The notes beneath the pieces were generated by a model that was not told where the DNA came from, did not search any database, and saw only the letters and a program-made list of their open reading frames with translations. The translations under genes and the position numbers were made by a program. Positions 1 to 6,308 of a stretch of DNA of 21,862 nt are shown piece by piece. Within the stretch, counting starts at the first letter, position 1. Each line of letters opens with the position of its first letter. The stretch comes from an uncultured Lachnospiraceae bacterium (GTDB taxonomy: Bacteria > Bacillota > Clostridia > Lachnospirales > Lachnospiraceae), in NCBI GenBank assembly GCA_902496125.1, contig CABUZU010000016.1, positions 1 through 21,862 of the forward strand. Direction: 5' to 3'.

Positions 1-12
1 ATTCATATAATT

Positions 13-41
13 ATTATACCATAGGTTTCATCAAAATTCAA
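13..41 (-). promoter_or_regulatory. Minus-strand sigma-A-type promoter reading off the left edge
   Basis: On the minus strand a TTGAAT -35 box (36-41) is separated by exactly 17 bases from a perfect TATAAT -10 box (13-18). Transcription would start near position 6 and run leftward out of the window, so the gene it serves is not visible. It lies just downstream of the hairpin at 44-88. The assignment rests only on box match and spacing. Confidence 0.5.
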
Positions 42-43
42 GT

Positions 44-88
44 AAAAAACCGCCTAACTCACGACTAAAGTCACGAGCGTGCGGCGGT
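44..88 (-). terminator. Minus-strand hairpin with U-tract, resembling an IS200/IS605 right-end stem-loop
   Basis: Read on the minus strand, an outer 6-bp stem (83-88 with 49-54) encloses an inner 8-bp stem (70-77 with 58-65) around the loop TTTA, followed by a run of T (44-49). The inner stem needs two G-U pairs that exist only in minus-strand RNA, so the structure is strand specific. The core GACTTTAGTCG is typical of stem-loops at the 3' end of IS200/IS605 tnpB elements. It could act as a terminator, a relic transposon end, or both. Confidence 0.5.
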
Positions 89-407
89 AGTACGTCAAAT
101 AATCGGAGCCATCTTGCAATTGCTTTGCTGCATTCTCACATTCAATGTATTGCGTTGTGGTATTTCTTACTACATGAAATTCTTTTTCTCCCATGATACA
201 AATAAGTGTAACTGACTACTCCCCACCGCAAGCAGTGGAGGTTCTAACTGATAACATTATGCTATAGTCGTACATCTCAAAGACTTTGGACTACAGTCTT
301 TCTGTCAGAGCAGCGAACTTTACAGCTAAGCAGTCTACTGACCACATTAGCGACTGTGTTCTGTATTTCTACAAAGAACAAACTGTGTTCTATGCAAACA
401 CAAAAAC
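44..407 (-). ncRNA. Candidate structured RNA or IS200/IS605 (omega-RNA-like) remnant; otherwise gene-free
   Basis: This stretch has no convincing coding sequence and looks less A/T-rich than its flanks. It contains several possible minus-strand stem-loops: 44-88 ending in a U-tract; 223-238 (CCACTG-CTTG-CGGTGG on the minus strand, with a G-U pair that breaks on the plus strand); and 279-301 (7-bp stem AAAGACT/AGTCTTT, 9-nt loop). A 10-bp direct repeat ACTGTGTTCT occurs at 353-362 and 382-391. The hairpin types resemble the 3' part of IS200/IS605 tnpB elements, where an omega-RNA overlaps the right end, but no tnpB reading frame is seen. An unrelated structured RNA is equally possible. The extent given is an estimate bounded by the flanking hairpins. 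Confidence 0.3.
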
Positions 408-439
408 GACCCCTTAGTAGCTGGCACTACTAAGGGGTC
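408..439 (-). terminator. Terminator of the dlt-like operon (probably bidirectional)
   Basis: A perfect 13-bp stem (408-420 with 427-439, starting GACCCCTTAG) closes a 6-nt loop. On the minus strand it is followed by GTTTTTG and on the plus strand by TCTTCTTTATT. It starts 9 bases beyond the stop codon of the SGNH gene, so it ends the five-gene minus-strand operon. Confidence 0.85.
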
Positions 440-448
440 TTCTTTATT

Positions 449-1576
449 CTAATATTTCTTTATATTGAACCTCCTTACTGCCCTCCAGCCTTCATTAATC
501 GCACGGGCTTTATTTTCTTTCATAAGACTTTCCGTATAATTTAGAGCTTCCATTGTTTCATTCGCTGCATCATTCCATCGTTTTACAATTTCTTCACTAT
601 GCTCAATCGTATTTAAATGATATCTTCTAGTAAGATATTTTCCAAAATAATCAGTAAACTTTTTCTGTCCATTGATATTCATATGGCTATCGTTATAAAA
701 ATCATTTTCATTATCTAAATTCATAAACTCTCGTTGTTGCTCAAAGTTTACAAAGTCATATCCATATTCTTTAATAATTTCCCCTGCATGGTTACTTCTC
801 TTATAATCTCCATACGTCTTTGTCGTTACACGATGTGGAATACGAATAAAGAGTACATTATTTATATTTTGTTCCCTTAAATAAGATAGTAAATCTCTAA
901 GATAATATTCCCCTGATGGAGTTAATTTACTCTTAGACGTATCTCCTAATATATCTTTACACAATAATTTATTATCATTGTATTTAGAAATCGTTTGAAA
1001 ACCTTTTAACTTGGTGCCACCAGCTAACTGCATTTGCACACGAAGATATAAATTTGCAACACACTGGTCTAAATTTTTCCAATTTGAATGATATTTCATA
1101 AATGGCAGATAGTAGGAATACTGCTCTTTTTTTGCTACCAATTCATTAATTGCTTCGACCTTATTCTCAGACCATGGAATGTTATCCAAATAACTATGCA
1201 TCTTATTATCGTTTAATTGATAATCTTTTAAATGTGGTACTGCACCATTTACCTCAATTACTATTATTCTAGGATTTTGATGTTTTAATACTTCCTTTAT
1301 CTGTGTTTTCATAAGAGAAATCGGATTCCCTGCTATCGAATAATTATAGCTTGTAAATCCATAGTCTTTCCATAAAAGACCTGGTGAAATTGACGTATAC
1401 GTTTCACTTGCACCAAGTGTTACTACATCTAAGCTATTTTTAGGTTCCATATAAAATCCACGAATACGAATACCATCTAAGAGATTTCCTACCATGAGAA
1501 AATTGCTAAGCAAAATTAGAATTAGTGCGAGTATCACACCAAAACGACATAAATTTTTTATTCTTCTTTTGGTCAT
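449..1576 (-). CDS. Membrane-anchored SGNH/DltD-like acyltransferase, last gene of the dlt-like operon
   Basis: This is a 375-residue protein with an N-terminal membrane anchor (about residues 10-30) and an extracellular SGNH-type domain. The presumed nucleophile is Ser57 in LGASETYTS, and the Asp296-x-His298 pair near the end (NDSHMNINGQ) completes a catalytic triad; the spacing fits DltD and alginate/peptidoglycan O-acyltransferase partners. By analogy with DltD it should take the acyl group from the MBOAT and pass it to an envelope polymer. It starts 17 bases after the MBOAT stop and is followed by the terminator at 408-439. ATG 1576 is chosen because GAGGA sits 6 bases upstream; a longer GTG start at 1588 would lie over that ribosome site. 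Overall identity to DltD is not obvious, so the role is inferred from motif and position. Confidence 0.75.
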   Translation of the reverse strand: MTKRRIKNLCRFGVILALILILLSNFLMVGNLLDGIRIRGFYMEPKNSLDVVTLGASETYTSISPGLLWKDYGFTSYNYSIAGNPISLMKTQIKEVLKHQNPRIIVIEVNGAVPHLKDYQLNDNKMHSYLDNIPWSENKVEAINELVAKKEQYSYYLPFMKYHSNWKNLDQCVANLYLRVQMQLAGGTKLKGFQTISKYNDNKLLCKDILGDTSKSKLTPSGEYYLRDLLSYLREQNINNVLFIRIPHRVTTKTYGDYKRSNHAGEIIKEYGYDFVNFEQQREFMNLDNENDFYNDSHMNINGQKKFTDYFGKYLTRRYHLNTIEHSEEIVKRWNDAANETMEALNYTESLMKENKARAINEGWRAVRRFNIKKY

Positions 1577-1593
1577 AAATATCCTCACTTTCT

Positions 1594-3165
1594 CTAAAAC
1601 TGCATATAAACAAAATCAGATGCATTATATCCTGGACCATAGACACCAAATATTGCAATTGCTAAAAGTCCTAGCATTAAAATGATCCACTGTTTCTTTT
1701 GATAATCTGTTTCTAACATCTGACGCATTGTTTTATCTGGATTTTTTTCTTGTTTTAAACTAACAAAGAAGATGAAAATTGTACTTATCATTAATAAAAT
1801 ATAGTCTTTACTATCTAATCCACAGATTTTCATCTGAGTATAAATTTGATTGAAGTCAATACTAAAATCAGTAATACAACGAACAATCATATACATTGCG
1901 GATGCAAAATCCTTACCAATATCAAACATATATCCAATTAAAACAATTAAAAAAGTTCGAAAAATTCGAAAAATGTGCCATGCTTGTCCTTTTGCATTAA
2001 TTTTTAATTTCTCTAAAACTTTGTCAAATACCGGCTGTAACAGAATGGATATCATAATCACTCCACCATTCCAGATACCAAATGCTACATATTTCCAATT
2101 CGAGCCATGCCAAATTCCAACAATTAAAAAAGTAATTAAGGATGCAAGACAGGTTGGAAAAACCTTTGCGACATGAGCCCCTGCCTTCGTGTTACCAATC
2201 TTTGCTTTCATATTTTTACTCATTTGCAAAAAAGTCTTTGACATTGCAAGTGAATAAAATACATAGTTTTTCATCCATGCGCCCAGTGTAATATGCCATC
2301 TTCTCCAATAATCATTAATAGAAATTGAAAAATATGGACGTTTAAAGTTATCCACCATATGAATACCTAAAATCTCGGCTAATCCTCTTGAAATATCGAT
2401 TCCACCTGAAAAATCTGCATAAAGCTGTAATGCATAGGTAAGTACAGTTAGTAAAATTACAGTTCCATTATAGGCTTTATAGTCTGCGGTTACCGTATTA
2501 ATAAGCACCACTGCTCGATCTGCAATAATCATCTTTTTAAAATATCCCCAAACGATCAGTTCAAGACCGTATTTTAGATTTTTATAATCAAATTTATGGT
2601 TTGCATAAAGTTGACTTGCTAGCTGGTCATAAAAGCTAATCGGACCTTGAATAATCTGTGGAAAAAACGATACAAATAGTGCAAATTTTGCTAAATTTCT
2701 TTCTGCACCGATTTTTTCACGATAGACATCAATCACATAACCTGTGGATTGAAACGTATAAAATGAAATTCCAAGTGGTAAAATCAAATTAAAACTAAAA
2801 AAATTACAATATTTTAAAAATACTAAAATTCCAAAGTTTAGAACCAACGTTCCAACTAGAATTCGTCTTCTTTTTTTCTTAATAATCTCTTTATATTGCT
2901 TTTTCTGGGTTCGATCCCACTCTTTTTTATGTGCCGCTACCTCTGCTTTTCCTTCGTTTCCAATCTTATCCATAAAGAGTCCAGCAAGATAAATCGTAAC
3001 AGTAGTGATAAGTAAATAGTAAGCAAAACGCCAATTTGCCCAAAGATAAAAGACATAACTTGCCACAAGAAGGACAACCCATTGATACTCTTTTTTAGAA
3101 AAGGCAAAATACATAAGAATGGTTATCAAGGCAAAAATAAGAAATGTAATTGTTGTATAAGCCAC
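1594..3165 (-). CDS. MBOAT family acyltransferase (DltB/AlgI-like) with C-terminal acyl-shuttle hexapeptide
   Basis: This is a 523-residue polytopic membrane protein. It shows the MBOAT hallmarks: the segment NDYWRRWHITLG with His291, and the catalytic-type His353 in GIWHGSNW, within about ten or more hydrophobic segments. A strongly charged loop (about residues 66-105) follows the first membrane segments and is probably cytoplasmic. The protein ends in FVYMQF (518-523), the form of C-terminal hexapeptide shown for Dlt-type systems to carry the acyl group on its Tyr (here Tyr520). In classical dlt operons that motif is on the microprotein DltX; here it is fused to the MBOAT. The role should be to take an acyl group from the carrier-protein thioester inside the cell and deliver it outside. 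The start is GTG at 3165, supported by AAGGAG 8 bases upstream that overlaps the stop region of the decarboxylase gene. Confidence 0.88.
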   Translation of the reverse strand: MAYTTITFLIFALITILMYFAFSKKEYQWVVLLVASYVFYLWANWRFAYYLLITTVTIYLAGLFMDKIGNEGKAEVAAHKKEWDRTQKKQYKEIIKKKRRRILVGTLVLNFGILVFLKYCNFFSFNLILPLGISFYTFQSTGYVIDVYREKIGAERNLAKFALFVSFFPQIIQGPISFYDQLASQLYANHKFDYKNLKYGLELIVWGYFKKMIIADRAVVLINTVTADYKAYNGTVILLTVLTYALQLYADFSGGIDISRGLAEILGIHMVDNFKRPYFSISINDYWRRWHITLGAWMKNYVFYSLAMSKTFLQMSKNMKAKIGNTKAGAHVAKVFPTCLASLITFLIVGIWHGSNWKYVAFGIWNGGVIMISILLQPVFDKVLEKLKINAKGQAWHIFRIFRTFLIVLIGYMFDIGKDFASAMYMIVRCITDFSIDFNQIYTQMKICGLDSKDYILLMISTIFIFFVSLKQEKNPDKTMRQMLETDYQKKQWIILMLGLLAIAIFGVYGPGYNASDFVYMQF

Positions 3166-3176
3166 TGCACTTCTCC

Positions 3177-4352
3177 TTAATTAATGTAATTCGGGGTATT
3201 AAATAAATCCGTGTTAATAAAATCTCTTACTAAAACCGTACCCTGTTCCTTTGAATAACATACGACTGCCGGCATTTCTCGACTTAAAAAGACTGCCATC
3301 CCTTCCATCACTGAATATGCACCTGTTCTACCAAATGAAAGTAAATCTCCTGGCTCTAATTTACCAGTATGAATCGTTGCAAGCACATCCGATGTCGTAC
3401 AAAGACTACCACATAACGTATAAACATTTTCTCCCTTTTCTTCATTTGTAAGTACACAAATAGGAGGGGTCTGCATTCCCTTCATCTGTCCATCATATTT
3501 TAATTGATTCATCCCACCATCACAAATGGCATAGTGATAGCCCTTATTGGTTTTTACATCAATTACTTTCGTGATATAATTTCCACAAGGTGCTGCAAAA
3601 AATCTTCCCATCTCAATGGTTAAATGATATTTTTCACCCATCTTTTGAATTAATGGTGCAACTTCTTGTAATCTTTCTTCTTCTAATTTATCAGCATCTT
3701 CTGAAAAATAATCCACAGCAAGTCCTGTGCCATATTCAATGCGTTCTACATGAAATCCATGTTCGAACTCTAACATCTTCGAAAAATCATCAAGTTTTGT
3801 TAATTCCTTGTCAATTACTGATAATTTCTTTTTCTGTGTTCCAGTAAAGAAATGAATTCCTACGATTTTTAAATTCGGATACTTTTCTCTTCTATCTATA
3901 ATATCCATTAAAACTTCTTTATCCATACCAAACTGGCTACCACCTGTTAGACGAAGCAAGACCGAAACTGTTTTTTCTCTTTCCTCTGCTGCTTTTTGAA
4001 TGAGTTCTACATGAAGTAGACTTTCTGCGGTTAATATTCCCACTCCATCGTCAATTGCCCGCTCTACATCGGGTAATGTCTTATTAACACCGGAAAAAAT
4101 AACCTTTTTCATATCTACTTTCATTTTTTCACAAATCGTAAGCTCTCCAGGGCTACAAACTTCAAAATTCGAAAAATACTCTGGCATTTTATAAAGTAAA
4201 AAAGGATTTGCCTTAATGGAGTAACAAAGATGTACTTCTTCTCCAAATGCATCCTTTACAAGTTTTGCTCGCTTACTAAATTCATCCATATCAAAAATAT
4301 ATAGCGGAGTTTTGTATTTCTCCGCTATTTGTAATAAAATCTCTCTATCCAT
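3177..4352 (-). CDS. PLP-dependent fold-III decarboxylase (diaminopimelate/ornithine decarboxylase-like) inside a dlt-like operon
   Basis: This is a 391-residue alanine-racemase-fold decarboxylase. Visible motifs are the PLP lysine Lys47 in CYSIKANP, His167 in HFFTGTQ (HIGSQ region), the phosphate-binding EMGRFFAAPCG (247-257), the cross-subunit loop CGSLCTTSD with Cys318 and Asp322, and FGRTGAYS with Tyr346. LysA usually reads GPxCExxD in the fourth motif; here the Glu is replaced (CTTSD), suggesting another substrate. In the butirosin pathway the homologue BtrK decarboxylates glutamate on the carrier protein BtrI, a good precedent for action on the carrier encoded just upstream. Free-amino-acid decarboxylation or a racemase-like role remain possible. 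ATG 4352 is preferred: AGGA lies 8 bases upstream and the codon directly follows the carrier-protein stop. ATG 4361 and TTG 4376 are alternative starts overlapping the carrier gene. Confidence 0.88.
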   Translation of the reverse strand: MDREILLQIAEKYKTPLYIFDMDEFSKRAKLVKDAFGEEVHLCYSIKANPFLLYKMPEYFSNFEVCSPGELTICEKMKVDMKKVIFSGVNKTLPDVERAIDDGVGILTAESLLHVELIQKAAEEREKTVSVLLRLTGGSQFGMDKEVLMDIIDRREKYPNLKIVGIHFFTGTQKKKLSVIDKELTKLDDFSKMLEFEHGFHVERIEYGTGLAVDYFSEDADKLEEERLQEVAPLIQKMGEKYHLTIEMGRFFAAPCGNYITKVIDVKTNKGYHYAICDGGMNQLKYDGQMKGMQTPPICVLTNEEKGENVYTLCGSLCTTSDVLATIHTGKLEPGDLLSFGRTGAYSVMEGMAVFLSREMPAVVCYSKEQGTVLVRDFINTDLFNTPNYIN

Positions 4353-4353
4353 C

Positions 4354-4581
4354 TTATTCATCCTGTAATCTTTCAATCATCTTGTACATTGCTTCTACGG
4401 AATTAAAATTTTCAGGTACTAATTCTGCTGGGTTAATATCGATGTCAAATTCATCGTTTAATTCCCCTACTAAGGATACAATATCAAATGAATCTAAAAT
4501 ACTGTTATCAATTAATTTCTTCTCTGATTTAAAATCTACATCTGGTCTTATTTCTTCTAAAATCTGCATTAATTCTTCCAT
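4354..4581 (-). CDS. Acyl/peptidyl carrier protein (DltC-like)
   Basis: This is a 75-residue acidic carrier protein. The phosphopantetheine attachment site is Ser31 in the motif ILDSFDIVSL, followed by the typical helix GELNDEFDIDI. Length and motif fit DltC and other stand-alone carriers. It should be charged by the adenylation enzyme encoded 18 bases upstream and present its thioester to the decarboxylase and/or the MBOAT. The start ATG has GAGGAA about 8 bases upstream. Its stop codon lies directly before the preferred decarboxylase start, consistent with coupled translation of the two proteins. Confidence 0.92.
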   Translation of the reverse strand: MEELMQILEEIRPDVDFKSEKKLIDNSILDSFDIVSLVGELNDEFDIDINPAELVPENFNSVEAMYKMIERLQDE

Positions 4582-4599
4582 CTTAATTTCCTCACTTTT

Positions 4600-6105
4600 C
4601 TAAAAATATCCCTTTAATGTAACCATATCCGTTTTACCATTTGGCAAACACGGGATTTCATCTAACTTCATAATCTTTCGTGGCACCATAAATCCAGGTA
4701 AATTTTTACGCATCTCTATCGTAATTATCTTTTTATCTGCCACTCCTGTATAAAATAAATAAAGTAATTCCTTTTCTTTATTATATAACGCACAAGCTTC
4801 ATCCACACCTTCAATAGACTGTGCCATCTTTTCTAATTCTCCAAGCTCTACTCGGTGTCCTAAATGCTTAATCTGTCTATCTTTTCTTCCATGAAATTCT
4901 AAAACTCCATCTTCTCGTATTCGCCCAAGGTCACCCGTTTTATAAAGGAGTTCCCTATAAGAATGGTTTAATGGGTTTTGAATAAACGCATCCTTTGTGC
5001 GTTCTGGTGAATTATAATAGCCTAACGCTAACGCTGATCCTAATACACAAATCTCTCCAATTTTACCTACAGGTGTCTGTGTATGGTCTTCATTTAAAAT
5101 TAAAATTCGATACTGTTTATAAGGTTTTCCAATTGGCAGTATTGTATCTTCTGTTACTTTTTCTTCTACTTTATAATAAGTACAAGAAGCCGTTGCTTCC
5201 GTTGGTCCATATTGATTGACAAACACTGCATTTGGTAAATGTTCCTGCCAAACCTTTAACACCTTACCTGGCATTACGGAACCAGAAAAGCATACTTTTT
5301 TCAAATATTTTGGAGTTCCACATTCAAAGGCTCCCATCTTCGTAGGTATAATAAGTGCAGAGGTACTCCAACAAAGCGTTGTTACTTCATACTTGTCCAA
5401 TGCTTCAAAAAGCTTCACTGGCATAGAGAAATAATTCTTCGGTATAATAACCGTTGAAGCTCCACATTTAATCGGAAAATAAATATCACGAATCGCTGCA
5501 ATATAATCTAGTGGCGATTGATTGCCCATTCTATCATTTTCTTCAATATTTAAGACCTCTGATACCGCATCGATATAACACATCAATGAATAATGCGAAG
5601 TAATAACTCCCTTGGGTACGCCAGTCGAACCCGACGTAAAAATCGTATATAACGGCATATCCGAAGACATCTGACTTCGAACCTCTCTTAACTTGTCTGT
5701 ATCTATCTTTTTTTTCTTTACTAACTCTTCTAAAACTAAAATCTCACCCGTAAATCCAAGCTGATTTGCAATCTCTAGATGCTCTTTATCGACAATCATT
5801 ACATCTGCTTCAATCACCTTAAGAATCTGCATCAACCTTGGAATTGGCATCGTGGCATCCATCGGTGCATAAAAGCCACCACTCATCACTACACCTAAAA
5901 AACAAGCTGGGGTTAGTATCTGTCTTCCAGTCATTACAATTACTGGAGTTCTTAGTTTTACCCTATCAAGAAGTGCACTTCCTATTGTACTTGCCATCTG
6001 ATATAATTCTTTAAATGAAATTTGACTCTGCTCATCTATAAATGCTATTTTTTCTGGAATACGATTCACTGTTTTTTCAAGCCAATCTAAAACGGTAACT
6101 TCCAT
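4600..6105 (-). CDS. Amino-acid adenylation enzyme (DltA-like AMP-dependent ligase), first gene of the operon
   Basis: This is a 501-residue ANL-superfamily ligase. It has core motifs A3 (FTSGSTGVPKG, 156-166), A5 (NQYGPTEA, 297-304), A7 (YKTGD, 388-392), A8 (GRKDRQIKHLGHRVE, 406-420) and A10 with catalytic Lys491 in PNGKTD. Asp200 in SPLDY is in the place of the Asp that binds the alpha-amino group in amino-acid-activating family members. The length and lack of condensation or carrier domains match DltA rather than a multidomain NRPS. It should make an aminoacyl-AMP and load the carrier protein. Whether the substrate is D-alanine cannot be decided from sequence, and the downstream decarboxylase argues for another amino acid. 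The start ATG is preceded by GAGGAAAG; an extended -10 promoter lies 35 bases upstream. Confidence 0.88.
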   Translation of the reverse strand: MEVTVLDWLEKTVNRIPEKIAFIDEQSQISFKELYQMASTIGSALLDRVKLRTPVIVMTGRQILTPACFLGVVMSGGFYAPMDATMPIPRLMQILKVIEADVMIVDKEHLEIANQLGFTGEILVLEELVKKKKIDTDKLREVRSQMSSDMPLYTIFTSGSTGVPKGVITSHYSLMCYIDAVSEVLNIEENDRMGNQSPLDYIAAIRDIYFPIKCGASTVIIPKNYFSMPVKLFEALDKYEVTTLCWSTSALIIPTKMGAFECGTPKYLKKVCFSGSVMPGKVLKVWQEHLPNAVFVNQYGPTEATASCTYYKVEEKVTEDTILPIGKPYKQYRILILNEDHTQTPVGKIGEICVLGSALALGYYNSPERTKDAFIQNPLNHSYRELLYKTGDLGRIREDGVLEFHGRKDRQIKHLGHRVELGELEKMAQSIEGVDEACALYNKEKELLYLFYTGVADKKIITIEMRKNLPGFMVPRKIMKLDEIPCLPNGKTDMVTLKGYF

Positions 6106-6139
6106 TTTCTTTCCTCACTATTTACTAAAATCGCCATTT

Positions 6140-6148
6140 ATTATAGCA
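6140..6148 (-). promoter_or_regulatory. Extended -10 promoter of the dlt-like operon
   Basis: Read on the minus strand, TGCTATAAT (TGn plus perfect TATAAT) lies about 35 bases upstream of the adenylation-enzyme start codon. No good -35 box sits 17 bases further upstream, which fits an extended -10 promoter or one needing an activator. The predicted start is near 6133. Confidence 0.6.
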
Positions 6149-6177
6149 TACGATATTGTCGCCTCGATTAACTAATT

Positions 6178-6194
6178 ATTAAGTTTTTCTTAAG
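6178..6194 (+). promoter_or_regulatory. Direct repeat NTTAAG-N5-NTTAAG, possible response-regulator box
   Basis: The sequence ATTAAG-TTTTT-CTTAAG is two TTAAG half-sites with an 11-base period, the spacing used by OmpR/PhoB-type response regulators. It has the same form as the CiaR box of streptococci (TTTAAG-N5-TTTAAG). It lies about 45-60 bases upstream of the predicted start of the dlt-like operon and 115 bases upstream of the divergent export operon. No response regulator gene is in the window. Confidence 0.35.
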
Positions 6195-6308
6195 ATTTGC
6201 TTTCACAAAAAAAACATAACTTTTTCGTTTTTCATTCATATTCAGACCAAAAAGTCAACATATTTTTTTATTATAGTTAACTCATAACACATAAAGAAAG
6301 GGACAAAT

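Noticed and set aside
353..391. Possible CRISPR or tandem repeat from ACTGTGTTCT copies
   Set aside because: There are only two 10-bp copies, 29 bases apart, with no array structure.
3177..4352. Calling the decarboxylase lysA
   Set aside because: The substrate-loop Glu of diaminopimelate decarboxylase is missing and the gene lies between a carrier protein and an MBOAT, not with lysine genes.
449..6105. Calling the operon a classical dltABCD (D-alanylation) operon
   Set aside because: It has an extra decarboxylase in the middle, no dltX, a fused shuttle motif and an SGNH protein only loosely like DltD. The gene order (A, C, decarboxylase, B, D) also differs from dltXABCD, so gene symbols were withheld.
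6236..6290. Plus-strand promoter for the ABC export operon
   Set aside because: A TATAGT near 6272 has no -35 box at a usual distance, so no promoter could be supported.
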